DNA of 42,730 nt. Origin: an uncultured Prevotella sp. GTDB lineage: Bacteria; Bacteroidota; Bacteroidia; Bacteroidales; Bacteroidaceae. A program made the translations under genes and the position numbers. Location: contig CAKPZC010000012.1 of the NCBI GenBank assembly GCA_934203355.1, forward strand, positions 1 to 42,730, read 5' to 3'. This document shows, one piece after another, positions 9,015 through 17,505 of this stretch. The first letter of the stretch is position 1. Every line of letters begins with the position of its first letter. The notes beneath the pieces were generated by a model, which saw only the letters and a list, made by a program, of their open reading frames with translations, was not told the DNA's origin and made no database searches.

Positions 9015-9022
9015 CAAATTTA
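9015..9022 (-). promoter_or_regulatory. -7 box for pgk
   Basis: On the minus strand TAAATTTG matches TAnnTTTG, 73 bp before the pgk ATG. No good -33 TTG at the usual distance. Confidence 0.5.
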
Positions 9023-9080
9023 CAAAAAAATATATAGATACGGCACACTTTTCGAGTTAAGTATTGAAAAAAGCCGCTTT

Positions 9081-9734
9081 TTATTCCTCGTATTCCGTCT
9101 TGTCTTCGATGCCAGCCTCTTGTAGTGCTTCTTTGCGCTCTACGCATGTGCCGCATTTTCCACAATGCAAACTTCCGCCCTTATAGCAACTCCATGTCTC
9201 GGTGTAGTCGATTCCAAGTTGTTTGCCTATGCGAGCTATGTCTGATTTTGTGATTGCGGTGTAGGGAGCCACCACGCGCACATTATTGAAAGTTCCAGCT
9301 GTGGCAGCCGAGTCGATGGCGTTGATAAACTCTGGGCGGCAGTCGGGGTAGATGGTGTGGTCGCCGCCGTGGTTGGCAATGAACACCTGGTCGAGATTGT
9401 TGCTTTCGGCTATTCCTATGGCTATCGAGAGCATAATTCCGTTGCGGAACGGCACTACGGTCGACTTCATGTTGTCGTCGGCATAATGCCCCTCGGGAAT
9501 AGCGTCGGCACCCTGAAGAAGGCTTGACTTGAAGTACTGGTGCATGAAGTCGAGGTTGATGGTGATATGTTTTATACCCAACCGTTTGCAATGCATCTCG
9601 GCGAAAGGAATCTCTCGGGCGTTGTGATTGCTACCATAGTCGAACGAAATGCCAAGGGCAATATCGTCTTTGTGGTCGTAGAGTAGAGTAATGCTGTCCA
9701 TTCCGCCACTCACGATGATTACTGAATTTTTCAT
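9081..9734 (-). CDS. queC: 7-cyano-7-deazaguanine synthase QueC
   Basis: The product has 217 aa. QueC converts 7-carboxy-7-deazaguanine to preQ0 using ATP and ammonia, in queuosine synthesis. The PP-loop SGGMDS is at 9-14. The zinc site is C183, C191, C194 and C197 in CYKGGSLHCGKCGTC near the C-terminus. FRNGIMLSIAIGIAE is also characteristic. It lies 54 bp downstream of radA on the same strand and may be cotranscribed. No queD, queE or queF is in the window. Confidence 0.95.
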   Translation of the reverse strand: MKNSVIIVSGGMDSITLLYDHKDDIALGISFDYGSNHNAREIPFAEMHCKRLGIKHITINLDFMHQYFKSSLLQGADAIPEGHYADDNMKSTVVPFRNGIMLSIAIGIAESNNLDQVFIANHGGDHTIYPDCRPEFINAIDSAATAGTFNNVRVVAPYTAITKSDIARIGKQLGIDYTETWSCYKGGSLHCGKCGTCVERKEALQEAGIEDKTEYEE

Positions 9735-9788
9735 ATGTGTTGTACTATATTTATTGTTCTGTTATTTGATGTTTGCCAATTTTGTTTC

Positions 9789-11192
9789 TCACCCGAACAG
9801 TTCCCTCAACGCTTCCTCCACTTTGCGTACGGGATGTATGTTGATGTGGTATTTTGAAAGGTCAAGACTCTGGACGTTGTGTTTGGGCAGAACGATGTCG
9901 GTGAAGCCTAATTTCTCGGCTTCAGCAATTCGTTGCTCTATGCGGTTGATAGGGCGAACCTCGCCACTCAGTCCCACTTCGCCCGCCATGCACCATCCCG
10001 GCTCGATAGATGTGTCGACATTGCTCGACAGTACGGCTGCAATCACGCTGAGGTCCATGGCAAGGTCGGTCACGCGCAATCCACCCGCTATGTTCACAAA
10101 CACGTCCTTTTGTATGAGTTTGAATCCTACACGTTTCTCTAATACCGCCAGGAGCATGTTCAATCGGCGTTGGTCGAAACCTGTGGCAGAACGTTGAGGA
10201 GTGCCATAGGCAGCTGTTGAAACGAGTGCCTGAGTCTCTACAAGAAATGGGCGCACACCTTCGATGGCAGAACTGATGGCAACGCCCGACAATCCCTCGT
10301 GATCTTGCGAGAGAAGCAGTTCCGAGGGGTTGCTCACCTGACGCAGTCCTGTGTGCTGCATCTCGTAGATGCCAAGTTCTGACGTGCTTCCGAAACGGTT
10401 CTTTATCGAGCGCAGAATGCGATACATGTTGTGCTGGTCGCCCTCAAACTGCACCACCGTGTCGACGATATGCTCCAGAATTTTAGGTCCGGCGAGAGTA
10501 CCCTCCTTGTTGATGTGACCTATGAGCACAACAGGAGTGCCGCTGGTCTTAGCAAAGCGCAGGAGTGAGGCTGCACACTCTCGCACCTGGGTGATGCTTC
10601 CTGGCGAGCTGTCAACCTCATCGGTGGCTATGGTCTGTATGGAGTCGATGACCAGAAGTTCGGGACGCAATTCGGTAGCATACTCGTAGATGCGCTGAAG
10701 TGAAGTCTCGCACAGGATGCTAACGTTGTCGAGCGCATCAAGAGCCATGTTAGAACAGCCCATAAGCAATCGCTCGGCACGCATACGCAACTGGTGGGCA
10801 CTCTCCTCGCCGCTGACGTAGAGAATGCGCCTGTCGTGCATGTTGAGAACGGTCTGCAATGTCAGCGTGCTCTTGCCAATGCCAGGCTCGCCACCAAGCA
10901 GAACTATGCTGCCCGCCACAAGTCCACCACCAAGCACACGGTTGAGCTCGGCATCGTGCATGTCGATGCGTGGGTCGTCTTGAGTGGGGATGTCGCTCAG
11001 CTTTAAGGGACGACTTCCTGCTCCTCCCGAGCTGTGACGAAAGAGTCCCTCGGCGGTACTGGCAGGTTGTGAACTGCCCAAATGTATCTCTTTGAAAGTG
11101 TTCCATTGTCCGCAACTCGGACATTTGCCTATCCACTTAGCAGACTCCTGTCCGCAGTTGCTACATACATAGGCAGTCTTTTGTTTTGCCAT
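9789..11192 (-). CDS. radA: DNA repair protein RadA
   Basis: The product has 467 aa from the start MAKQKTAYVCSNCG. A longer frame from 11285 is rejected because it would run through the promoter. It has an N-terminal zinc finger (C10, C13, C24, C27), a RecA-like ATPase with Walker A GEPGIGKST (101-109), the RadA-specific KNRFGSTSE motif, and a C-terminal Lon-protease-like domain. RadA is a helicase that helps process recombination intermediates. It is the first gene of a probable radA-queC unit and diverges from the lipoprotein gene, with both promoters packed in 93 bp. Confidence 0.96.
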   Translation of the reverse strand: MAKQKTAYVCSNCGQESAKWIGKCPSCGQWNTFKEIHLGSSQPASTAEGLFRHSSGGAGSRPLKLSDIPTQDDPRIDMHDAELNRVLGGGLVAGSIVLLGGEPGIGKSTLTLQTVLNMHDRRILYVSGEESAHQLRMRAERLLMGCSNMALDALDNVSILCETSLQRIYEYATELRPELLVIDSIQTIATDEVDSSPGSITQVRECAASLLRFAKTSGTPVVLIGHINKEGTLAGPKILEHIVDTVVQFEGDQHNMYRILRSIKNRFGSTSELGIYEMQHTGLRQVSNPSELLLSQDHEGLSGVAISSAIEGVRPFLVETQALVSTAAYGTPQRSATGFDQRRLNMLLAVLEKRVGFKLIQKDVFVNIAGGLRVTDLAMDLSVIAAVLSSNVDTSIEPGWCMAGEVGLSGEVRPINRIEQRIAEAEKLGFTDIVLPKHNVQSLDLSKYHINIHPVRKVEEALRELFG

Positions 11193-11233
11193 AATTATAA
11201 GTATATATTTAAGGCTTTGAAGCCTATATGATA

Positions 11234-11264
11234 CAAAAGTAATAATATTTTTCGTCGTTACAAA
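11234..11264 (-). promoter_or_regulatory. Promoter of radA
   Basis: On the minus strand the -33 TTTG (11261-11264) and -7 TACTTTTG (11234-11241) are 19 bp apart, which is an exact fit to the Bacteroidetes promoter. It leaves a leader of roughly 35-40 nt before the ATG at 11192. Confidence 0.75.
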
Positions 11265-11281
11265 ATTTATTGCTACTTTTG
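11251..11281 (+). promoter_or_regulatory. Promoter of the substrate-binding lipoprotein, possibly leaderless
   Basis: TTCG (11251-11254, one mismatch to TTTG), a 19-bp gap and TACTTTTG (11274-11281) form a good promoter. It overlaps the divergent radA promoter. The -7 box ends 4 bp before the ATG at 11286, so transcription should start at or next to the start codon. Confidence 0.6.
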
Positions 11282-11285
11282 CCAT

Positions 11286-12194
11286 ATGAAAAAATTTGCA
11301 CTATACATATTTATGGCGGCTTTTGTCGCCTCGTGCGGCAACTCCTACGAGGAGCAGAAGCGCATTACCAAGGCCGAACGTGCCCTTCTTCAACGACAGG
11401 ACTCGCTCGCCCTAAAGGTAGCAGTCATGCCTACACTCGACTGTATGCCGCTCTTCTTGGCTAAGGAGCGACAACTCTACGATACAGCAAAACTTGACCT
11501 TAGATTGCGCTATTTCACGGCACAGATGGACTGCGACACAGCTATAGCAGGAAAGAGCGTGGAGGGATTCGTGAGCGACTTGGTGCGGACCGAACGACTC
11601 AAGCGCAATGGTGTAAAACTCGACTACGTGTCGTCGACCGGGGCATACTGGCAACTTTTAGCCAACCACAAGGCGCGAATAAAACAAGTTGAACAGCTGG
11701 GTGACAAGATGGTGGCAATGACACGCTATTCAGCCACGGACCTTCTGACCGACATCGCTCTGGAAGGGGTGAAGACTTCGTCTATGGTGTTTCGCATACA
11801 GGTGAACGATGTAAACGTGAGACTGGCGATGCTGCTCAACAACGAAATGGACGCCATGTGGCTTCCTGAGCCTCAGGCTACTGTGGCAAGAAGAATGAAG
11901 CACACAAAGCTTTTCGACAGTCGTGACAAGAAATTGAGTCTTGGAGTAATTGCATTCCGAAATGATGCCATGAACGACAAGCGACGCAAGAAGCAAATCG
12001 AGGAGCTGATGAAAGCTTACAACTCGGCGTGCGACTCGATAAACCAAAGAGGAATGAAACACTATTCCGACCTGCTCTACAAATATTATAAGGCAGACGC
12101 CAAAACCGTGAACGCTCTGCCTAAAATAAAGTTTGAACACGCAGCCAAACCACGTCAGGAGGACATAAACGTTGCCACTGGCAAGAAGGGATAA
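11286..12194 (+). CDS. ABC-transporter substrate-binding-like lipoprotein, orphan
   Basis: The product has 302 aa. It begins with a lipoprotein signal (MKKFALYIFMAAFVASC), with the lipid-attachment cysteine at C17, so it should be membrane anchored. The body, from VAVMPTLDCMPLFLAKE through NEMDAMWLPEPQATVARR, resembles the NMT1/SsuA-type periplasmic binding proteins that feed sulfonate, nitrate or thiamine-precursor importers. No permease or ATPase gene is adjacent, so it is an orphan here. A TPR protein follows after 12 bp and is surely cotranscribed. The ligand is unknown. The start is well supported because the signal peptide begins right there. Confidence 0.75.
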   Translation: MKKFALYIFMAAFVASCGNSYEEQKRITKAERALLQRQDSLALKVAVMPTLDCMPLFLAKERQLYDTAKLDLRLRYFTAQMDCDTAIAGKSVEGFVSDLVRTERLKRNGVKLDYVSSTGAYWQLLANHKARIKQVEQLGDKMVAMTRYSATDLLTDIALEGVKTSSMVFRIQVNDVNVRLAMLLNNEMDAMWLPEPQATVARRMKHTKLFDSRDKKLSLGVIAFRNDAMNDKRRKKQIEELMKAYNSACDSINQRGMKHYSDLLYKYYKADAKTVNALPKIKFEHAAKPRQEDINVATGKKG

Positions 12195-12206
12195 ATAAAC
12201 AAGACG

Positions 12207-14384
12207 ATGAAACCGACTATTAAGCACACCATATTAGCCGACAGAAATGTGGACTGCGCATTGCAAATGCTAAGCAAGCGCATGAACGACCTTGACATCA
12301 GCCAATATAAAATCCAGATGGAATTGATTGAGGCCGATTATAAACTTATGTGCGATTGCTTCAAGAGGGGGATAAACGATCCGAAGGGTGGGGATATCTA
12401 CGATTCGCTGCTCAGAAGAACCTATCGCCTGTATAGCAACGTGCGACTGGCATCGCTCGTGAAAAACCGATTGGCACTTGCTCAATGCAAGAGTGTGGTA
12501 GATAATAATGACTGGCAAGAGGATTCGATAAAAACAACGCTTGAAGCCTATGTGCAGGATGTGGCTATGGCTTCGCTACTCGAAGGCGACGAGCAGGAGA
12601 AATCGTTGAAGAAAACACATGCTGCACACCAGCGTTATATAGACAACTTGTTTAGAGCTATCATCGTGGCAAAACAATGGAACGACGATTGTGCACATTT
12701 CTACAGAAGTCTGCTGCTATCGCCAACTATTGACCAATACGACTCCATGCTCATTGTGAGTGCGCTGACTATAGCGTTAGAATGTGTGTTCGACCCAAAC
12801 AAATGGCTAACACTCGTCGAGGTTTATAACAACTCTAATATCCAGGAACTACGACAAAGAGCACTTGTAGGAATTGCCATAACAATGCCCGACCAAGAAA
12901 CACAGCTGTTCCCGCAACTGAAAGAAGCCATTAGCAAACTATGCTCGTCGGAGTCGACACGCAAAGAGCTTGTGGAATTGCAGATACAATTGCTATATTG
13001 CATTCGCACAGAGTCGGATAGTGCTGAAATTCAACGAGATATAATGCCTGCGCTCATCAAAAACAATAGCTTTAGAGTGACACGTGACGGCATAGAGGAA
13101 AAAGACGACGACACAATGGACGATATTTTAGGCAATGACTCGACCGAAAGGAAAATCGAGGAAATGGAACAAAATATCAACCGCATGAGGGAAATGGAAA
13201 AGAAGGGTAGTGACATCTATTTTGGCGGTTTCGCCCATATGAAGCGATTCTCTTTCTTCGATCAAATCAGCAACTGGTTCACTCCATTCTATATGGAACA
13301 CCCCGACGTTACCAATGCTGTGAAGAACGACAAGGCAAGCATGATTGAGGGTGTCATTAGCCATGCGCCATTTTGTGATTCCGATAAATACTCGTTTGCA
13401 TTTGCGTTGGCTTCGGTCTACGACCGCTTGCCAGATGCAGTAAAGGAAATGCTTACACAAGGATCTCAAAAGCTGATAGGCTCTACTACGGAAAACGACC
13501 GTAATTCATCTCCCTATATACGACGCATGTATTTGCAGAACATGTATAGGTTTTATAATCTCTATCAGGATCGCAATAGCTTTACAAATCCTTTTAATAA
13601 CAAGGACAATACGTTGTCTGCACCGCAGGTTTTCTTCTTCGCAAATAAGAACGTATCGCCTTTGATGGGAGAAAGTAGGCTGGATGTGGCACGTGTGCTA
13701 TTCAAGTGGAAATTCTACGATAGGGTAGTGGAAGTTCTTAACATCAAGCAGTCGGCAGATGACCACGCTCCTAACGAGGAAGAGTTGCTGTTGCTCGCGA
13801 ACTCATATCAGCGAATGGGAGACGTGGATAAAGCTGCAAGTATTTTCAAACAAATGCCCCAAAATCGCTTGGCTCTCAAGGGATATGCCTACACTATGTT
13901 TGTTATGCGTAAATATCAAGAAGCCGCAGATCTTTACTCGAATCTGCTCAACGAAGCTCCTGACGACAAGCGAATGATGCTCTACAACGGATTGTCACTT
14001 GTCAACAGCGGCAGACAAAAAGAAGGCATGGCGTTCTTGTTCCGCTTGAACTATGAATGTCCTGAGGACAAAAACGTGATGAGGGCACTTGCCTGGGGAC
14101 ACCTTTCAGGAGGCAAACCCGGTGAAGCAGAACGAATTTACGACCTTATACTTGAACAGGATACAACTATTGGGGCCGACCTTCTGAACAATGGATACGC
14201 CAAATGGTTTATAGGAAAACAAGAAGAAGCAGTAGAACTATTTAAACGCTATAAGGAAGAGTTTCTGAAAGATAACAACAAAACGATTGAAGAAGACTTC
14301 ACCACAGACAGCTATATTTTCGGAAAATATAATGTAAAGGATTTTGAAATCAAGATAATGATTAGCTTGGTTGAAAATGATTAA
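12207..14384 (+). CDS. TPR-repeat protein of unknown function
   Basis: The product has 725 aa with no signal peptide and is probably cytoplasmic. The first 500 residues are mostly helical with no motif I recognise. An acidic, Met-rich stretch lies near 300-335 (KDDDTMDDILG, then EEMEQNINRMREME). The last 200 residues hold several TPR-like units, for example LANSYQRMGDVDKAASIF, FVMRKYQEAADLYSNLL and WFIGKQEEAVELFKRY, which suggests a scaffold for protein contacts. It is the second gene of an operon with the substrate-binding lipoprotein. No enzymatic role can be claimed. Confidence 0.75.
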   Translation: MKPTIKHTILADRNVDCALQMLSKRMNDLDISQYKIQMELIEADYKLMCDCFKRGINDPKGGDIYDSLLRRTYRLYSNVRLASLVKNRLALAQCKSVVDNNDWQEDSIKTTLEAYVQDVAMASLLEGDEQEKSLKKTHAAHQRYIDNLFRAIIVAKQWNDDCAHFYRSLLLSPTIDQYDSMLIVSALTIALECVFDPNKWLTLVEVYNNSNIQELRQRALVGIAITMPDQETQLFPQLKEAISKLCSSESTRKELVELQIQLLYCIRTESDSAEIQRDIMPALIKNNSFRVTRDGIEEKDDDTMDDILGNDSTERKIEEMEQNINRMREMEKKGSDIYFGGFAHMKRFSFFDQISNWFTPFYMEHPDVTNAVKNDKASMIEGVISHAPFCDSDKYSFAFALASVYDRLPDAVKEMLTQGSQKLIGSTTENDRNSSPYIRRMYLQNMYRFYNLYQDRNSFTNPFNNKDNTLSAPQVFFFANKNVSPLMGESRLDVARVLFKWKFYDRVVEVLNIKQSADDHAPNEEELLLLANSYQRMGDVDKAASIFKQMPQNRLALKGYAYTMFVMRKYQEAADLYSNLLNEAPDDKRMMLYNGLSLVNSGRQKEGMAFLFRLNYECPEDKNVMRALAWGHLSGGKPGEAERIYDLILEQDTTIGADLLNNGYAKWFIGKQEEAVELFKRYKEEFLKDNNKTIEEDFTTDSYIFGKYNVKDFEIKIMISLVEND

Positions 14385-14394
14385 TAATAAAGGA

Positions 14395-14437
14395 AAGCAC
14401 CACCGAAACAGGAATTAATTCCTTTTCGATGGTGCTT
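14395..14437. terminator. Terminator hairpin between convergent TPR and sigma genes
   Basis: AAGCACCACCGAAACAGG and its partner CCTTTTCGATGGTGCTT form a long stem around AATTAATT, with a few mismatches. It lies 10 bp after the TPR gene and 61 bp past the sigma gene's stop. It may serve both directions, though T-runs are weak. Confidence 0.6.
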
Positions 14438-14498
14438 ATATTGTAAGTGACAACCAGTTCGGAAGCTAACTGTCCGCCGCTTACTGAACAATTAAAAT

Positions 14499-15371
14499 TT
14501 AGCCCAAATATTTCATAAGAATTTTTGCGTTGCCGCTGTCTCGCAACTTGGCAATACTCTTCTCGCGTATCTGTCTCACACGCTCACGTGTGAGACCAAG
14601 CTGATCGCCAATCTCCTCAAGACCCTTTTCGTGACAACCAATGCCGAAACACTCGCGAATAATAGTAATTTCGCGGTCCTTAAGCACCTTGTTAAGCACA
14701 GAATTAAGCTCCAAAGCCATAGACTCGTGGTCGACATGGCGGTCGGTACGGCTGTCTTCGCCACTCGGCATTACATCAAGCATACAGTTGTCCTCGCCAT
14801 CTTGAAACGGGGCATCGATGCTCAAGTGGTGGCCGTCTGCCATAAGACTCTGACCAATTTTCTCCTCGTCGATTTTTGTAGCATCCGAAAGCTCAGAAAC
14901 CGATGGATGGCGCTGGTTTTCTTGCTCAAATTTATTAATCTCGTGATTGATTTTGTTGAGCGAACCCACCTGATTGAGGGGCAAACGAACAATGCGGCTC
15001 TGCTCGGCGATGGCTTGCAAAATGCTCTGACGAATCCACCATACAGCGTATGAGATGAACTTAAAGCCACGAGTCTCGTCAAATTTTTGTGCTGCCTTGA
15101 TGAGTCCTATGTTGCCTTCATCGATGAGGTCGGTAAGCGTAAGACCCTGATGTTGGTATTGCTTGGCTACAGACACCACGAATCTGAGGTTGGCTGTCAC
15201 AAGCTTGTCCTTGGCACGTTCGCCCTCGGGACCGCCTTTTTTGATTTTTTGAGCTAGCTCAATCTCTTCGTCTATGGAAATCAGCGGGGCACGTCCTATC
15301 TCCACGAGATATTTGTCGAGTGCCTCACTTGATCGGTTTGTAATACTCTTTTGAATCTTAAGTTGTCTCAT
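14499..15371 (-). CDS. rpoD: Primary (housekeeping) sigma factor, RpoD/SigA type
   Basis: The product has 290 aa, the short form typical of Bacteroidetes primary sigma factors, which lack region 1.1. Region 1.2 (DKYLVEIGRAPLISIDEE), the region 2 core including FKFISYAVWWIRQSIL and AIAEQSRIVRLP, region 3, and the region 4.2 helix-turn-helix LGLTRERVRQIREKSIAKLR are complete. It directs RNA polymerase to the -33/-7 promoters seen throughout this window. It has its own strong promoter at 15446-15476. A stem between it and the convergent TPR gene likely ends transcription. Confidence 0.95.
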   Translation of the reverse strand: MRQLKIQKSITNRSSEALDKYLVEIGRAPLISIDEEIELAQKIKKGGPEGERAKDKLVTANLRFVVSVAKQYQHQGLTLTDLIDEGNIGLIKAAQKFDETRGFKFISYAVWWIRQSILQAIAEQSRIVRLPLNQVGSLNKINHEINKFEQENQRHPSVSELSDATKIDEEKIGQSLMADGHHLSIDAPFQDGEDNCMLDVMPSGEDSRTDRHVDHESMALELNSVLNKVLKDREITIIRECFGIGCHEKGLEEIGDQLGLTRERVRQIREKSIAKLRDSGNAKILMKYLG

Positions 15372-15445
15372 CTTAAATACCTTAAAACTTTCTACGGCGT
15401 TTATAAACGTGAATGTGAGCTTTCGGGAACTGTCCGAAAACTTTG

Positions 15446-15476
15446 CAAAGGTAAGCTTTTTTTATTAATTGACAAA
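15446..15476 (-). promoter_or_regulatory. Promoter of the primary sigma factor gene
   Basis: On the minus strand TTTG (15473-15476), a 19-bp gap and TACCTTTG (15446-15453) give a full consensus match. The leader is about 70 nt. This suggests the sigma gene transcribes itself through its own consensus promoter. Confidence 0.75.
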
Positions 15477-15622
15477 GTAGAATTGTAAGAATATTATATT
15501 ATTCGAATGCAATTACTAATTTTTAATATTCATCACGAGTTTTTATGCGTTTTTTAAATGTTAACAGAGGTTATTTAAAGCCCAAGTAACCGCCATTATG
15601 ATAAATAGGGTTGATGATTATA

Positions 15623-15738
15623 ATTTCCTCAACCTTTTAAATACAGAATTATTATCGTGAATATATGAAGGTTAATGCAGATTTCCTCAACCTTTTAAAT
15701 ACAGAATTATTATCGTGAATATATGAAGGTTAATGCAG
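15623..15738. repeat. Exact 58-bp tandem duplication
   Basis: Positions 15623-15680 and 15681-15738 are identical over 58 bp, with no spacer. Each unit begins ATTTCCTCAACC and ends GGTTAATGCAG, and contains AACCTT and AAGGTT as a possible stem. A diverged part-copy of the second half follows at about 15740-15772 (TCGTGAA..ATGAA..ATACAGATT). The perfect identity points to a recent duplication. Confidence 0.9.
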
Positions 15739-15775
15739 AATTGTCGTGAAAATGAAAGCATAATACAGATTACTC

Positions 15776-15826
15776 ATAAAAATGGAATGTGGAATGAAGA
15801 ATTATCGCCATTCCTCATTCCACGTT
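15776..15826 (-). terminator. Terminator after DUF4301
   Basis: AATGTGGAATGA (15786-15797) pairs with TCATTCCACGTT (15815-15826) at 11 of 12 positions. On the minus strand it is followed by a short T-run (ATTCCATTTTTATG). It lies 13 bp past the gene's stop. Confidence 0.6.
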
Positions 15827-15838
15827 CAAAATACAAAA

Positions 15839-17356
15839 TTACTGATGTTGCTCTCTGAGCAAGTCGTTAACAGTCTTTACAGGATTGAAAGTTTCGATGG
15901 GCACTTCTACGAATATTGTGTTCCAATCGCTCATTGCACCATTCCATAGTCCAGGCAACTCAAGAGCTTTCAGTTCACGTCCGTTCTTGCTCTTTGAACT
16001 TATGAATCCTGTTGAGCGGTCTACAAAGTCTGGTAAATGGAAACGGTTGCCCTTATAATCCTTCGTTGCGCATACTAGGTCAACAGGATTAAAATGTGTG
16101 CCATCCTTGAACATTTTCACATATTCCTCGTTGTTCTTGTCAATTTGGCTTGATTCTAGAATTTGTGGGCTTACTGTGCCATCGGCATTATAGCAAAGGA
16201 ACGGCCCACCACCCGGCTCGCCCACATTCTTCACGACTCCGCATACACGCATCGGACGGTTAAGTTTGTTCTTAAGATAGATAACAAGCTCGGCATCCTC
16301 TAGTTCCTTAATATCGTGTTTGCGATTTCCTAAATTTTGCTGTACGAAGCGGATAATTTCTTCAATTTGTTCGTGTGAATAAACTCCCGTGTCGAGCAGA
16401 CGCAAGTAATCGAAAGCTTTTTTCTGAGCATCAACAAGAATACCAGCAATCACCTTCTTGTAAAGAACAGTTATGTCCTTAATGCGGTCTGGCACAACAT
16501 TATCAATATTCTTGATAAACACAACGTCTGCGTCAATCTCGTTAAGATTCTCAATGAGAGCACCATGTCCACCTGGACGGAACAACAAAGTACCATCCTC
16601 GTTTCTAAACGGAGTGTTGTCTGTATTAGCAGCTATTGTATCGGTACTTGGTTTCTGTTCAGAGAAACTAACATTGAAGTGAATATTGTACTTCTTCTCA
16701 TAATAAGCAGCTTTCTCCCCTACTTTCTTCTTGAATAAGTCGAGATGGTCGTGTGAAACCGTAAAATGAATGTTGGCTTCACCGTTAGAACAGGCGTAGA
16801 GAGCAGCTTCCACAAGGTGTTCCTCCATAGGAGTGCGAGGACCGTCCTCATAGTTATGGAACAAAAGTAGGCCCTTAGGAAGTTGACCGTAGTTCAATCC
16901 CTTTTTTTCAAGCAAGTTGGCAACGACCTCCTTGTATTTACCCTCTTTCTTCAAATCGCAGACACATGCCTCGTCGTTCTCTTTACATTTGTTGCAAAGT
17001 TCATGCTTAAAGGCGAATTTCTTTATATTGTCGAAGAATTCTTTCTCGAAGTCGGTTGTTGGAACATCGTAGTCGGCTGTGAGAAAAGCGAATAGATTCT
17101 TGAACATTCGGCTAGCTGCGCCACTTGCTGGCACAAACTTCACTACCTTATGTCCCTCGCCAGAATATTTGGTCCAATCGTCAACGTATTTCTGGCATTC
17201 CTCCTTGTTAGGAGCAAAGATACCATTGCCGATAGAAGCAGCTGCCTCAATCTTCAAAAATGGGAATCCTTCCTTTATTTGGTTTAACTGATGTTGCACC
17301 ATCTCAGGTGTGATACCTCTTTGGGAAATCTGATTCAAATCTTGTTTAGATAACAT
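15839..17356 (-). CDS. DUF4301 family protein, possible UDPGP-like nucleotidyltransferase
   Basis: The product has 505 aa and matches what I know of DUF4301, a Bacteroidetes family without an assigned function. It has no signal peptide. The order of motifs resembles UDP-sugar pyrophosphorylases: VPASGAASRMFKNL (75-88) in place of the glycine-rich nucleotide loop, HNYEDGPRTPMEEHL (167-181), HFTVSHDHLDLF (197-208), FRPGGHGALIENL (259-271), VVFIKNIDNVVPD (278-290) and VGEPGGGPF (378-386). That reading is my inference. An unusual cysteine cluster, CNKC (121-124) and CVC (131-133), may bind a metal. It is transcribed alone from a -7 box at 17418-17425 and diverges from the RelA/SpoT gene. Confidence 0.8.
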   Translation of the reverse strand: MLSKQDLNQISQRGITPEMVQHQLNQIKEGFPFLKIEAAASIGNGIFAPNKEECQKYVDDWTKYSGEGHKVVKFVPASGAASRMFKNLFAFLTADYDVPTTDFEKEFFDNIKKFAFKHELCNKCKENDEACVCDLKKEGKYKEVVANLLEKKGLNYGQLPKGLLLFHNYEDGPRTPMEEHLVEAALYACSNGEANIHFTVSHDHLDLFKKKVGEKAAYYEKKYNIHFNVSFSEQKPSTDTIAANTDNTPFRNEDGTLLFRPGGHGALIENLNEIDADVVFIKNIDNVVPDRIKDITVLYKKVIAGILVDAQKKAFDYLRLLDTGVYSHEQIEEIIRFVQQNLGNRKHDIKELEDAELVIYLKNKLNRPMRVCGVVKNVGEPGGGPFLCYNADGTVSPQILESSQIDKNNEEYVKMFKDGTHFNPVDLVCATKDYKGNRFHLPDFVDRSTGFISSKSKNGRELKALELPGLWNGAMSDWNTIFVEVPIETFNPVKTVNDLLREQHQ

Positions 17357-17417
17357 AATAAATGATTTTATTGGTTAAGTATTTGTTTTTTATAGCTGAT
17401 TTGTGGTATATTCAATA

Positions 17418-17425
17418 CAAATTTA
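17418..17425 (-). promoter_or_regulatory. -7 box for DUF4301
   Basis: TAAATTTG on the minus strand, 61 bp before the ATG at 17356. The matching -33 is not clear. Confidence 0.5.
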
Positions 17426-17467
17426 GTTACTTTTTCTTTAAAAGAGAAATATTCATGCGATTTTTTG

Positions 17468-17475
17468 TAACTTTG
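17468..17475 (+). promoter_or_regulatory. -7 box for the RelA/SpoT gene
   Basis: TAACTTTG is an exact match 30 bp before the ATG at 17506. No TTG is seen at the -33 distance. Confidence 0.65.
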
Positions 17476-17505
17476 CGTTAGAAATTAACATCAAAAGTGT
17501 GAATT

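Larger units (their letters stand above)
15477..15838. other. Non-coding gap with tandem repeat and hairpins
   Basis: No gene is seen in these 362 bp. The stretch contains a small stem (GGTTGA at 15609-15614 with TCAACC further on, then TTTT), the exact 58-bp tandem duplication, a degenerate part-copy at about 15740-15772, and the terminator of the DUF4301 gene. Confidence 0.6.

Noticed and set aside
11193..11285. N-terminal extension of RadA by 31 residues
   Set aside because: The extension crosses the radA promoter and precedes the usual MAKxKTxYVCxxCG start.
15623..15738. CRISPR or attachment-site duplication
   Set aside because: Only two abutting copies with no spacer, and no integrase or mobile gene nearby.
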